A stretch of DNA of 40,107 bases from DASZJY01 sp036260255 (GCA_036260255.1 DATAAF010000036.1:1-40107), one strand, 5' to 3'; positions 13,676 through 22,133 are shown, numbered from the stretch's first letter. Notes: a model not told the origin generated them from the letters alone. Program-made: numbers and translations.

Positions 13676-15196
13676 ATGGAGGGCGTGGGCACGGGAGACG
13701 CGGCCGGCGAGCGGCTCCACGAGCGTCGTGCCCGCCTGCTCGACGCGCTGCAGGGCGGCGACATCGACGCGGTCGACGCCGAGCTCGAGGCGCTGGTCGC
13801 CGGCGCGGACGCGTCGGCGTCGGCGTCCGTGCAGCCGGCGCTCTGGCGAGGGATGCGGGCGTTGCTGGAGGGCCGGTTCGAGGAGTGCCGGAGGGCCAAC
13901 CAGGCGGCCACCGAGCGGGTGGCCGGGGACGGCGCCCGGGCCGAGCTGGCGTGCGCGGTGCAGGCGTTCCACCTGCAGGTCGCCCGGGGACGGCCGGCCG
14001 AGGCCGAGGTGCTCCTTCGCGGTGTCCTCGACGATGCGCCCGGCGGTACCGCGGCCGATGTCGGGCTCCGCGCCTCGTTGGCCTGGCTCCTGGGCCTCCT
14101 GGGCCGCGACGGCGCGGCGCGGGCGGAGCTGAGCGGCCTGGCCAGGGACCGTTTCGCCGCCGTCACCGACGACGTCGCCGCCCTCGCCCTCCTGGCCGAG
14201 CTGGTCACCGTCCTCGACCAGCGGGCGGACGCCGCCGCGCTCTACCACCTGCTGTTGCCCCACCGGGGGCGGGTCGTGGTGCAGGCCGACGGCGCGGTCT
14301 GCCACGGCTCGGCCGCCCGCTACGTCGGGCTGCTCGCCCAAGTCCTGGGTCGCTGGGACGACGCTCTCGGCCACTTCGAAGCCGCCCTGGCCGAGAACCG
14401 CCGGCTCGGCGCGCCGTTGCTGGTGGCCCACACGTGCCGCCAGTGGAGCGCCCTGCTGCGCGCCGGTGGCGACGATCGCCACTGGGACCAGGCCATCGAC
14501 CTTCTCTCCGAGGCCGAGCGGATCTACCGCCGGCTCGGCGTCGACACCCTGGCCGCCGAGGCGAGCTCGGTGCTGGCCCGCTCGACCGAGACCGACGGCG
14601 ACGGCGCCGCCGGGCCCAACCTGTTCCGCCGCGAGGGAGACGGGTGGGTCGTCCGCTACCGGCGGAGCACGGCCCGGCTGGGGCCCGCCCGCGGTCTGGC
14701 CGACCTGGCCTGCCTGCTCGCCCACCCCGGACGGAGCATCCATGTCGCCGACCTCCTGGCCGGCCGGACACCCGCCGACGCCGCGCTGGCCGCCCTCGGT
14801 CGGGCCGGCCAGGCGCCGCCGTGGCGCGCCGCCGGGCCCGACGGCCTCCGGGCACGCCGCCGCCTCGACCCCGAGACGGCCGGCGAGTACCGCGCCCGCC
14901 TGGCCCGGCTCGAGGACGAGCTGGCCCGGGCGGTGGCCGACGGCGACCGCGTCACGGCCGCCCTCCTCCGGGCCGAGCGAGACATCCTCACCGCCGATCT
15001 GTGCGCCGTCGACGAGGACGGCGCCCCCACCGACCCCGTCGACCGCGCCCGCCGGGCGGTGGCGACGAGGATCCGTCTGGCCCTCGACGCCCTCGACGCC
15101 GGCCATCCGGCCCTCGCCCGTCACCTGCGTCACTCCGTGCGGGTGGGCACGTTCTGCTCCTACGAGCCAACCGTCCGCACCACCTGGTCGGTCTGA
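13676..15196 (+). CDS. TPR-repeat regulator-like protein without ATPase domain
   Basis: A 506-aa protein made of helical TPR-like repeats (residues ~15-300; for example ARYVGLLAQVLGRWDDALGHF and LSEAERIYRRLG). The C-terminal domain (~318-506) has FRREGDGWVVRYRRST, GLADLACLLAHPGRSIHVADL, LDPETAGEYRARLARLEDEL and VGTFCSYEP. That C-terminal block usually ends long actinobacterial AAA-ATPase/TPR signalling proteins; here the N-terminal ATPase or cyclase part is absent. The ATG at 13676 is the first in frame at the start of good coding character; no SD is seen, and the upstream gap holds only the ACP hairpin. It is followed by an MFS exporter. It may be a regulator that interacts with a separate ATPase. 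Function is unproven. Confidence 0.8.
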   Translation: MEGVGTGDAAGERLHERRARLLDALQGGDIDAVDAELEALVAGADASASASVQPALWRGMRALLEGRFEECRRANQAATERVAGDGARAELACAVQAFHLQVARGRPAEAEVLLRGVLDDAPGGTAADVGLRASLAWLLGLLGRDGAARAELSGLARDRFAAVTDDVAALALLAELVTVLDQRADAAALYHLLLPHRGRVVVQADGAVCHGSAARYVGLLAQVLGRWDDALGHFEAALAENRRLGAPLLVAHTCRQWSALLRAGGDDRHWDQAIDLLSEAERIYRRLGVDTLAAEASSVLARSTETDGDGAAGPNLFRREGDGWVVRYRRSTARLGPARGLADLACLLAHPGRSIHVADLLAGRTPADAALAALGRAGQAPPWRAAGPDGLRARRRLDPETAGEYRARLARLEDELARAVADGDRVTAALLRAERDILTADLCAVDEDGAPTDPVDRARRAVATRIRLALDALDAGHPALARHLRHSVRVGTFCSYEPTVRTTWSV

Positions 15197-15227
15197 AGAG
15201 GCGACCGCGGCAGCCGACGACCGTCAC

Positions 15228-16673
15228 CTGCGCTACGGCACACCCGCCGGCTGGTGGGTCATCGGCGCGACCGTGCTCGGCTCGGGGATCGCCTTCCTCG
15301 ACGGCACCGTCGTCAACGTCGCCCTCCCCGCCATCGGGAGCGACCTCGACGCCGGATTGTCCAGCCTCCAGTGGATCGTCGACGGCTACCTCCTCACCCT
15401 CGGCTCGCTCCTCCTCCTGGGCGGCTCCCTGGGCGACCTCTACGGGCGCCGGGCGACGTTCGTCGCCGGCCTGGTCGCCTTCACCGGCGCATCGGTGCTG
15501 TGCGGCGTCGCCCCGTCGATGCGGGCGCTCGTCGTGGCCCGCGTCCTGCAGGGGGTGGGCGGCGCCCTCCTCGTGCCCGGCAGCCTCGCCCTGCTGGCGG
15601 CGACCTTCGAGGTCGAGGACCGGGCTTCGGCGGTCGGGGCGTGGTCGGGGCTGGCGGGCGTCGCCACCGCCATCGGCCCGTTCCTGGGCGGGTGGCTCGT
15701 CGACGCCGTGTCGTGGCGGCTCATCTTCCTGATCAACCTGCCCCTGGCGGCCGTCGCCGTCGCCGTCACCCTCCGCCACGTGCCCGAGAGCCGCGACCGC
15801 GAGGCCGCGCACCGGCCCGACGTCCCCGGCGCCCTGACCGTTACCGCCGGCCTGGGCGGGGTGGTGTTCGCCCTGATCCAGTGGTCGGAGCGCGAGGGGT
15901 CGGCGGCCGTCCTCCTCGTCGGGCTGACCGGCGCCGCCGCCCTCGTCGCCTTCCCGTTCCTGGAGCGGCGTCGCCGCCAGCCCCTCGTCCCCCTGGAGAT
16001 CTTCCGGTCGGGCCAGTTCAACGGGGCCAACGCCACCACCCTCACGGTGTACGCCGCCTTCGGCGGGGCCCTCTTCCTTCTCAGCCTCGAGCTCCAGCTT
16101 GTGCTCGGCTACTCGGCGCTGGCCACCGGTGCCGCCCTGCTGCCGATCACCCTCCTCATGCTCGTCCTGTCGGCCCGCGCCGCGCGCCTCGGCCAGCGGG
16201 TCGGGCCGCGCCTTCCCATGACCGCCGGACCGGTGCTCATCGCCGCCGGGCTGGCCCTCCTCAGCGGCCTGCGGCCAGGGGACACGTACGTGGCCGGGGT
16301 CCTCCCGGGGATCGTGGTGGTGGGCCTGGGCCTGGCGCTCACGGTGGCGCCGCTCACCGCCGCCGTCATGGCCGCGGTGGAGGACCGCCACGTGGGGGTC
16401 GGCTCGGGGGTCAACAACGCGGTGGCGCGGGTGGGGCAGCTGCTCTCGGTCGCCGTCCTGCCGTTGGCCGCCGGACTGGGCGGTCTCGCCCCGAGCGACC
16501 CCCGCTACCGCGACGGCGTCAGCCGGGCATTGCTGCTCTCGGCCGGTCTGTGCGTCGTCGGGGCGGCGGTGGCGTGGGCGACGGTGCGGCGCGCCACTCC
16601 GGTGGTGGCGGTCACCCAGCCCAGCGTGACCCACGCCTGCAACGACCCCTGCGTCCGGGAGACGGCCGCCTGA
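15228..16673 (+). CDS. MFS drug efflux transporter, DHA2 (14-TM) family; start unclear
   Basis: About 481 aa from the position given. Family marks are FLDGTVVNVALPAIG (TM1, the DHA2 D-x-T motif C-like region), QWIVDGYLLTLGSLLLLGGSLGDLYGRR (TM2-3 with motif A), LQGVGGALLVPGSLAL (motif C region) and WRLIFLINLPL. Fourteen helices can be counted. It would export drugs or a metabolite by proton exchange. The 5' end is odd. Coding similarity begins around GTPAGWW, but no ATG, GTG or TTG lies in frame upstream of it; a CTG at 15228 is used here, and the next GTG (15273) would cut into TM1. A non-standard start or a base error near 15190-15230 is possible. The last residues (HACNDPCVRETAA) are cysteine-bearing and unusual. 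Confidence 0.88.
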   Translation: MRYGTPAGWWVIGATVLGSGIAFLDGTVVNVALPAIGSDLDAGLSSLQWIVDGYLLTLGSLLLLGGSLGDLYGRRATFVAGLVAFTGASVLCGVAPSMRALVVARVLQGVGGALLVPGSLALLAATFEVEDRASAVGAWSGLAGVATAIGPFLGGWLVDAVSWRLIFLINLPLAAVAVAVTLRHVPESRDREAAHRPDVPGALTVTAGLGGVVFALIQWSEREGSAAVLLVGLTGAAALVAFPFLERRRRQPLVPLEIFRSGQFNGANATTLTVYAAFGGALFLLSLELQLVLGYSALATGAALLPITLLMLVLSARAARLGQRVGPRLPMTAGPVLIAAGLALLSGLRPGDTYVAGVLPGIVVVGLGLALTVAPLTAAVMAAVEDRHVGVGSGVNNAVARVGQLLSVAVLPLAAGLGGLAPSDPRYRDGVSRALLLSAGLCVVGAAVAWATVRRATPVVAVTQPSVTHACNDPCVRETAA

Positions 16674-16701
16674 CACGCCGGTGATGGCATCCTGGTCGGG
16701 C

Positions 16702-18180
16702 ATGTCGAGCGATGGGCCCGAGGCGCCGCCCGCCGCTTCGAACCTCGAGCGGCTGGCCCTGGTCGCCCTGCTGGAGCGGGCGGTCGCCGCCCTCCGCCGG
16801 TCGGAGGAGCGCTTCGCCGCCTTGGCCGGGTCGGCCGACGAGGAGCGCCGCGACTTCGAGCACCAGCTGGCCCAGGGCGTCCTCCGCGACCCCCACACCG
16901 GCCTTCCCAACCGGGCCCTGTTCCTCGACCGGCTGGGCCACGCCCTGGCGCGCGCCGCCCGCACCGGCTCGACGGTCGCGGTGGTCTACTGCGACCTGGA
17001 CCGCTTCCGGTCGGTCAACGACAGCTTCGGGCACAAGGTCGGGGACCTGGTGGTCAGCGAGGTGGCCGACCGACTCGTGGACCGGCTGCGGAACGACGAC
17101 ACGGTTGCCCGCATCGGCGGCGACGAGTTCGCCGTCCTGTGCGAGGACCTCGACGGGGTCGACGCCGTGGCCGACGTCACGCGCCGCGCCCAAGAGGCGT
17201 TCGCCACCCCGTTCACCGTCGGCGGCGTCGAGGTCTGGGTCACAGCCAGCACGGGCGTGGCGACGGCGTCGGGCGGCGGGGACGCCGACGGCGTGCTCCG
17301 CGAGGCGACGGAGGCCATGTATTGGGCCCAGCGGCGGGGGCGGGGGCGGGTCGAGGTGTTCGACGAGGCCATGCGGGCGACCGCCCCGTGGGGGCAGGTC
17401 ACCGAGCACGAGCTGCGGCGGGCCATCGCCGGCGGCGAGCTGCGGCTCCTCTACCAGCCGGTCGTGAGCCTCGCCGACGGCCGCATGGGCGGAGTCGAGG
17501 CCCTCGTCCGCTGGGCGCACCCCTCGCGGGGCCTGCTCCCCCCCTCGGAGTTCATCCCTCTCGCCGAGGAGAGCGGGCTGGTCCTCCCCCTCGGGCGCTG
17601 GGTGCTGGGGGAGGCCCTCGGCCACGCCGCCGAGTGGCAGCGCGCCTCCAATCCGGGACGCTGGTTGACCCTCGGGGTCAACGTGTCGCCCCAGCAGCTT
17701 CGGGAGGACGGGTGGACCGCCGAGGTGGCGGCCGCCCTGGCCGCCTCGGGGTTGCCTGGGGAGCGGCTGGTGCTGGAGATCACCGAGAGCACGCTGATGG
17801 AGGACACCGAGGTGTCGCTGCGGCGCCTTTCGGAGCTGCGGGCCCTGGGCGTCCGCCTGGCGGTGGACGACTTCGGCACCGGCTACTCGTCGCTGGCGTA
17901 CCTGCGGCGCATGCCGGTCGACTTCCTGAAGATCGACAAGGCGTTCGTCGACGGTGTCACCGGCGACGCCCATGAGTCGGCGCTGGCCCGGGCGGTGGTC
18001 AAGCTGGCCGCCACCCTGGGGCTGGCGGCGGTGGCCGAGGGAATCGAGACCCAGCCCCAGCTCGACGCCCTCCGCTCGATGGGCTGCGAGTACGGCCAGG
18101 GCCTCCTCCTGTCCCCCGCCGCGCCCCCCGAGCAGATCACCGAGTGGGTGAAGCACCCCCAGCCGTTCTGCGCACGCTGA
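16702..18180 (+). CDS. GGDEF-EAL bifunctional c-di-GMP enzyme
   Basis: A 492-aa cytoplasmic protein with no membrane segment. A short coiled-coil-like N-terminus (~15-60) leads to a GGDEF domain: DPHTGLPNRALF (~63), the DLDRF metal site (~98-102), the I-site RNDD (130-133) exactly five residues before IGGDEF (138-143). The EAL domain follows: YQPVV, GGVEALVRW (EAL 266-268), NVSPQQL, LEITES, DDFGTGYSS, LKIDKAFV and AEGIET. All catalytic signatures of both domains are intact, so it could make and degrade c-di-GMP with product inhibition. The ATG at 16702 is preceded by CATCCT with an 8-nt gap; an ATG at 16684 is the alternative. The Nfu-like gene converges 21 bp away. Confidence 0.95.
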   Translation: MSSDGPEAPPAASNLERLALVALLERAVAALRRSEERFAALAGSADEERRDFEHQLAQGVLRDPHTGLPNRALFLDRLGHALARAARTGSTVAVVYCDLDRFRSVNDSFGHKVGDLVVSEVADRLVDRLRNDDTVARIGGDEFAVLCEDLDGVDAVADVTRRAQEAFATPFTVGGVEVWVTASTGVATASGGGDADGVLREATEAMYWAQRRGRGRVEVFDEAMRATAPWGQVTEHELRRAIAGGELRLLYQPVVSLADGRMGGVEALVRWAHPSRGLLPPSEFIPLAEESGLVLPLGRWVLGEALGHAAEWQRASNPGRWLTLGVNVSPQQLREDGWTAEVAAALAASGLPGERLVLEITESTLMEDTEVSLRRLSELRALGVRLAVDDFGTGYSSLAYLRRMPVDFLKIDKAFVDGVTGDAHESALARAVVKLAATLGLAAVAEGIETQPQLDALRSMGCEYGQGLLLSPAAPPEQITEWVKHPQPFCAR

Positions 18181-18201
18181 TCGTCACGGAGGCGCGCGGA
18201 G

Positions 18202-18459
18202 CTAGAGGTGTTCCGCCGCGGCGGCTTGGACGGCGGCGGTGATGGCGTCCCAGTCGGCGCCGGGCTGGCGGGTGACGGTGACGAAGTCGTTGACGCCGAA
18301 GAGCGACGCCACCCCGCCGGCCGCGAACACCGCCGAGGCGAACGGGTCGTTGGCCGCCGCCTCGGCGTTGGGGTAGTTGATCGTGGCCGGAAGCTTCACG
18401 TCGAGCGTGTACTTCATGGCGTTGGGGTTGGGGGTGGTCGAAGGAGTCGCAGATGCCAT
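18202..18459 (-). CDS. Stand-alone Nfu/NifU N-terminal domain protein
   Basis: An 85-aa protein whose residues 15-85 match the Nfu_N scaffold domain: KYTLDVKLP, then PFASAVFAAGGVASLFGVNDFVTVTR, then W-DAI and a C-terminal helix. The C-terminal CxxC Fe-S-binding domain of true Nfu proteins is missing and there is no cysteine, so it cannot carry a cluster itself; such stand-alone forms are of unknown use. The ATG at 18459 is chosen because TACGAT ends 7 nt upstream; an internal ATG (18417) would begin at MKYTLD without a promoter element. It is divergent from the SirB1-like gene with only 49 bp between starts. Confidence 0.82.
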   Translation of the reverse strand: MASATPSTTPNPNAMKYTLDVKLPATINYPNAEAAANDPFASAVFAAGGVASLFGVNDFVTVTRQPGADWDAITAAVQAAAAEHL

Positions 18460-18466
18460 CGCTCGG

Positions 18467-18472
18467 ATCGTA
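18467..18472 (-). promoter_or_regulatory. -10 element TACGAT for Nfu-like gene
   Basis: TACGAT on the minus strand ends 7 nt before the ATG at 18459, indicating a leaderless transcript. It lies back-to-back with the promoter of the SirB1-like gene. Confidence 0.55.
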
Positions 18473-18473
18473 C

Positions 18474-18501
18474 TTGGAACCTCCTTCGGCGCCGGTACCG
18501 T
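18474..18501 (+). promoter_or_regulatory. Promoter TTGGAA-16-TACCGT for SirB1-like gene
   Basis: TTGGAA (18474-18479) and TACCGT (18496-18501) are 16 bp apart, and the GTG at 18509 follows 7 nt later, a leaderless arrangement. The -35 lies next to the -10 of the divergent Nfu-like gene, so the two promoters are packed into 49 bp and may compete. Confidence 0.6.
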
Positions 18502-18508
18502 GGCCGTC

Positions 18509-19303
18509 GTGGACGCGGACGACCCGACGGCGCGGTTCGCCCAGCTCGTCCAAGGCCCCGAGGACGAGCTCCCGCTCGACGAGGCGGCGTTGCTGATCGC
18601 CGCCCACGCCTATCCCGACCTCGACGTCGACTTCGAGCTGCAGCTGCTCGACGGGCTGGCCGAGCGCTGCCCCGATCCCACGCTCGACGGCTGGCGGCAG
18701 TACCTCTTCGTCGACCAGGGCTTCACCGGCAACGTGTCCGACTACTACGACCCCGACAACTCCTTCCTCAACAAGGTGCTCGAGCGGCGCACCGGGCTGC
18801 CCATCACCCTCTCCGTCCTCGGTATCGAGGTGGGGCGGCGCCTGGGGCTGCGGCTGCAGGGCGTGGCGCTTCCCGGGCACTTCCTGCTCCGCCACGACGG
18901 CGACGGGCCGCCGGTGTACGTCGACCCGTTCGCGGGCGGCCGGCTGCTCGACCGCCAGGGGTGCATCGACCGCTTCCACGCCGTCAACGGGCTCAACACG
19001 CCGTTCGTCGACTCCTACCTGGACCCCGTCGGGCGTCGGGCCATCGTCGGGCGCATGCTGCAGAACCTGCGAGCCATCTACGCGGCGAGAGGCGACCTCG
19101 ACGGCCTGGCCTGGGTGTTCGCCCTGCGCCTCTCGATCCCGGGCACTCCGGCGATCGAGCGCCGTGAGCTGGCTCGGGTCCTCGGGTCAACCGGCGAGTT
19201 CGTGGAGGCGGCCGAGGTCCTCGAGGGCCTGGCCAAGACCCTCCCCGAGCTGGAGGGTCCGCTGCTCGCCGAGGCCACCGCCCTGCGGGCCCGGCTCAAC
19301 TGA
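18509..19303 (+). CDS. SirB1-like transglutaminase-fold protein
   Basis: A 264-aa protein of the SirB1/UPF0162 type. The core is visible as DDPTARFAQLV (start), YYDPDNSFLNKVLERRTGLPITLSVLGIEVGRRLGL (residues ~80-115), the VALPGHFLLRH segment (~122-132) and VYVDPFAGGRLLDRQGC (~138-154). A helical TPR-like tail follows (MLQNLRAIYAARGDLDGLAWVF). Members have a transglutaminase-like fold, often without a clear catalytic Cys; the usual nucleophile position has no cysteine here. Function is unknown. The GTG at 18509 is chosen over longer in-frame ATGs (18377) because TACCGT lies 7 nt upstream and the longer form would overlap the Nfu gene on the other strand. Confidence 0.85.
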   Translation: MDADDPTARFAQLVQGPEDELPLDEAALLIAAHAYPDLDVDFELQLLDGLAERCPDPTLDGWRQYLFVDQGFTGNVSDYYDPDNSFLNKVLERRTGLPITLSVLGIEVGRRLGLRLQGVALPGHFLLRHDGDGPPVYVDPFAGGRLLDRQGCIDRFHAVNGLNTPFVDSYLDPVGRRAIVGRMLQNLRAIYAARGDLDGLAWVFALRLSIPGTPAIERRELARVLGSTGEFVEAAEVLEGLAKTLPELEGPLLAEATALRARLN

Positions 19304-19351
19304 CCCGGCGACCCGCCGTACGCTTCACAGCGAACTCACAGGGTCGAGCCC

Positions 19352-19357
19352 CACCAT
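19352..19357 (+). promoter_or_regulatory. -10-like CACCAT before response regulator
   Basis: CACCAT ends 6 nt before the GTG at 19364. The identical hexamer and spacing precede the pyrE-like GTG at 10736 (10724-10729). The first base departs from TANNNT, so the call is weaker than the others. Confidence 0.35.
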
Positions 19358-19363
19358 GAAGCC

Positions 19364-20056
19364 GTGACCAAGACGCGCGTGCTCGTCGTCGACGACGAGC
19401 CCAACATCACCGACCTGGTCGGCACCGCGCTGCGCTACGAGGGCTTCGACGTGGAGGTGGCGGACACCGGGCGGGGCGCCCTTAGCAAGGGCCAGACCTT
19501 CCGTCCCGAGCTCATGGTGCTCGACGTGATGCTGCCCGACCTCGACGGCTTCGAGATCGTGCGGCGGTTGCGAAACGAGCGCGTCCCTGTCTCGGTCGTC
19601 TTCCTGACCGCCCGGGACGCCACCGAGGACAAGGTCAACGGCCTCACCCTCGGAGGCGACGACTACGTCACCAAGCCGTTCAGCATCGAGGAGCTGGTGG
19701 CCCGGGTGCGGGCCGTCCTGCGGCGCACGCGGGGTGACGACGTGGGAGGGCCGGCCCGGCTGAGCTTCGCCGACCTGGAGATGGACGAGGACACCCGCGA
19801 GGTGTGGCGGGGCCGGGCCCGGATCGAGCTCACCGCCACCGAGTTCAAGCTCCTCCGCTACCTGCTGCTGAACGCCCGCCGGGTGCTGTCGAAGGCCCAG
19901 ATCCTCGACCACGTCTGGGAGTACGACTTCGACGGCGACGCCAACGTGGTCGAGACCTACATCAGCTACCTCCGCAAGAAGATCGACCAGGTCGAGCCCA
20001 AGCTGATCCACACGGTTCGGGGGGTCGGGTACACCCTGCGCCTGCAGGACGGCTGA
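19364..20056 (+). CDS. OmpR-family response regulator
   Basis: A 230-aa two-domain regulator. The receiver domain has the acidic pocket VVDDEPN (Asp10-11), the phospho-acceptor Asp54 in VLDVMLPDLDGFE, T/A in LTARD (~83) and the K of YVTKPF (~105). The OmpR winged helix (~135-230) has ELTATEFKLLRYLL, RVLSKAQILDHVW, the VETYISYLRKKID recognition helix and HTVRGVGYTLR. It should bind DNA as a dimer when phosphorylated by the kinase whose gene begins 2 bp after its stop. The GTG at 19364 is preceded by CACCAT with 6 nt spacing. Target genes are not evident; the family resembles MprA/TcrX-type regulators. Confidence 0.95.
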   Translation: MTKTRVLVVDDEPNITDLVGTALRYEGFDVEVADTGRGALSKGQTFRPELMVLDVMLPDLDGFEIVRRLRNERVPVSVVFLTARDATEDKVNGLTLGGDDYVTKPFSIEELVARVRAVLRRTRGDDVGGPARLSFADLEMDEDTREVWRGRARIELTATEFKLLRYLLLNARRVLSKAQILDHVWEYDFDGDANVVETYISYLRKKIDQVEPKLIHTVRGVGYTLRLQDG

Positions 20057-20058
20057 CC

Positions 20059-21615
20059 GTGTCGCTGCGCAGCCGGCTCCTGTTGGTCGTCGTCGGCCTG
20101 GCCGCCCTGGGGCTGCTCGCCACCGACGTCCTGACCTACCGGGCCCTGCGCTCGTTCCTGCTCGACCGGGTCGACCGCCAGCTCGTCGCCGCCCAGAAGC
20201 CGGTGGCCCAGCAGCTCCTGGGCACCGGCCGGCGGACCGAGCCGCTGTCCGACGCCATCATCCCCGACGGCACGTATGCCGCCGTCCTCGACCTCAACGG
20301 TCGCCTGCTGAAGAGCGTGCCGTTCACCTACGAGGGGGAGCTGCCCGACCCCGCCCGCCCGGCCCTCGACGAGATCGAGCTGGCCCGGACCTCGCCGTTC
20401 ACCGTGGGCAGCACCGAGGGCGGCGTCCGCTACCGGGTGCGGGTCTCGCGGCTGGACAACGCCGGCAACCAGCTGCTCGTCGCCATCCCCCTGACCGAGG
20501 TCAGCCAGACCCTGCGGCGCCTGGTCGGCATCGAGGCGGTCGCCACCACCCTCGTGCTGGCGCTGGTCGGGCTGGCGGCCTACGGCCTGGTGCGCGCCGG
20601 GCTGCGCCCGCTCGAGGACATCGGCGAGGTGGCCGGCAACATCGCCGCCGGGGACCTGAGCCAGCGGGTCCCGGGGGCGGACGAGCGCACCGAGGTGGGC
20701 CGGCTGGCGCGGTCGCTCAACGCCATGCTCGGCCAGATCCAGACGTCGTTCGAGGCGCGCCAGCAGTCGGAGGAGAGGCTGCGCCGCTTCGTGGCCGACG
20801 CGTCCCACGAGCTGCGCACGCCGCTCACGTCGATCCGCGGCTACGCCGAGCTCTTTCGGCGGGGCGCCGCGGAGCGGCCCGACGACCTGGCCAAGGCCAT
20901 GCGCCGCATCGAGGAGGAGTCGCGGCGCATGAGCGCGCTGGTCGACGACCTGTTGCTGCTGGCGCGCCTCGACCAGGGCCGCCCGCTGGAGCGGGCGCCG
21001 GTCGACCTGGTGCGCGTCGCCGCCGACGCCGTCGACGACGCCCGGGCGTCGGCGCCCGGGGGTTCCATCACCTTGGACGCTCCCGAGGGCCTCGTCGTCG
21101 AGGGCGACGAGGCGCGGCTGCGCCAGGTGGCGGCGAACCTTCTCTCGAACGTGGTGCAGCACACACCGCCCGACGCCGCCGTCGAGGTACGGGTTCGGGC
21201 GGAGGACGGTCGGGCGGTGCTCGAGGTTGCCGACCACGGGCCGGGGCTGGACGCCGAGCAGGCGGCGCGGGTCTTCGAGCGGTTCTACCGGGGTGACTCC
21301 TCGCGTACCCGGTCGGCCGGCGGCAGCGGCCTGGGGCTGTCGATCGTGGCCGCCATCGCCGAGGCCCATGGGGGACGGGCGACGATCGACACCGCGCCGG
21401 GGCGGGGCACGTGCGTCCGGGTGACGTTGCCGGTGGGGGCCCCTGCGGCGCCGCCGGCACCGCCGGCTCCGGGTGCGGGTGCAGATGCGGCTCCCCGCGC
21501 TGGCGATGCTGCCGAGGCTGGCGATGCTGGCGATGCTGCCGAGGCTGGCGAGGAGGAGCTGTGGGCCCGGCCGACCGCGGGAGCGCCGGTGCCGCCCACC
21601 CCGGAGGCCCGGTGA
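20059..21615 (+). CDS. Membrane sensor histidine kinase
   Basis: A 518-aa partner of the upstream regulator. Two membrane helices (~6-26 and ~158-178) bracket an extracytoplasmic sensor of about 130 residues. Then come a HAMP domain (GLRPLEDIGEVAGNIAAGDLSQRV), the H-box FVADASHELRTPLTS with phosphorylated His250, and the N-box NLLSNVVQHTP. The G1 DHGPGLD, the F-box FERFYRG and the G2 GSGLGLSIV complete the core. All catalytic boxes are intact. The tail (~460-518) is a low-complexity Ala/Gly/Asp/Glu segment with AGDAAEAG repeats, probably disordered. The GTG at 20059 is 2 bp after the regulator stop, and its stop overlaps the RDD gene (GTGA), so the three form an operon. The signal is unknown. 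Confidence 0.95.
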   Translation: MSLRSRLLLVVVGLAALGLLATDVLTYRALRSFLLDRVDRQLVAAQKPVAQQLLGTGRRTEPLSDAIIPDGTYAAVLDLNGRLLKSVPFTYEGELPDPARPALDEIELARTSPFTVGSTEGGVRYRVRVSRLDNAGNQLLVAIPLTEVSQTLRRLVGIEAVATTLVLALVGLAAYGLVRAGLRPLEDIGEVAGNIAAGDLSQRVPGADERTEVGRLARSLNAMLGQIQTSFEARQQSEERLRRFVADASHELRTPLTSIRGYAELFRRGAAERPDDLAKAMRRIEEESRRMSALVDDLLLLARLDQGRPLERAPVDLVRVAADAVDDARASAPGGSITLDAPEGLVVEGDEARLRQVAANLLSNVVQHTPPDAAVEVRVRAEDGRAVLEVADHGPGLDAEQAARVFERFYRGDSSRTRSAGGSGLGLSIVAAIAEAHGGRATIDTAPGRGTCVRVTLPVGAPAAPPAPPAPGAGADAAPRAGDAAEAGDAGDAAEAGEEELWARPTAGAPVPPTPEAR

Positions 21616-22133
21616 GCGACCAGGAGGCGACTGCGCGCGACGTCGCCGCGACCCGTCCCCTGGCCACCATCGGCCAGCGCGCCGCCGCCCGCCTCCTCGA
21701 CGCCCTGATCATCGGCCTCCCCGCCTTCATCCTGGTGCTGGCCACGTCGGAGATCGACGAGGGGCGGCGCACGGTCCGCACGCCTCTGTGGGCCCAGCTC
21801 GTGGCCACGGGGATCGCCGCCGTGTACGAGGTGGTGCTCATCCGCCAGCGGGGCCAGACCGTCGGCAAGCGGGCGGTGGGCATCGAGGTCGTCCGGGTGA
21901 CCGACGGGCGGCACCCGGACTGGTCGGCGTCGATCATGCGCTACCTGCTGCCCGTCCTCCCCGCCCTCGTCCCCGTCCCGGGCCTGGTCCTGTTGTCCCC
22001 CGTGATCTACCTGGTCGCCGCCGCCGACCCCCTGCGCCGGGGGTGGCACGACCGGGCCGCCGGCACGATCGTCGTCAAGGCCGAGGGAGCGGCGGCGCCC
22101 GTCCGGCCGCCCCCGGAGCAGCCAGAGGCCTGA
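21612..22133 (+). CDS. RDD family membrane protein
   Basis: A 173-aa protein with the RDD family signature: IGQRAAARLLDALIIGLPAF (R and D in helix 1, residues ~22-41), GQTVGKRAVGIEVVR (~81-95) and a C-terminal RRGWHDRAAGTIVV. Two to three membrane helices are seen (~32-46, ~60-76, ~112-137). RDD proteins are of mostly unknown role; some are ion-exchange or accessory proteins. The GTG start overlaps the histidine-kinase stop by four bases (GTGA), so it is translationally coupled to the two-component system and may be its membrane accessory or target; that is inference. The N- and C-termini are polar. Confidence 0.9.
   Translation: MSDQEATARDVAATRPLATIGQRAAARLLDALIIGLPAFILVLATSEIDEGRRTVRTPLWAQLVATGIAAVYEVVLIRQRGQTVGKRAVGIEVVRVTDGRHPDWSASIMRYLLPVLPALVPVPGLVLLSPVIYLVAAADPLRRGWHDRAAGTIVVKAEGAAAPVRPPPEQPEA

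Noticed and set aside
21480..21560. Repeats at the end of the histidine kinase as a separate repeat element
   Set aside because: Short irregular Ala/Gly/Asp/Glu codon repeats of a low-complexity tail; no unit is conserved enough to call an element.
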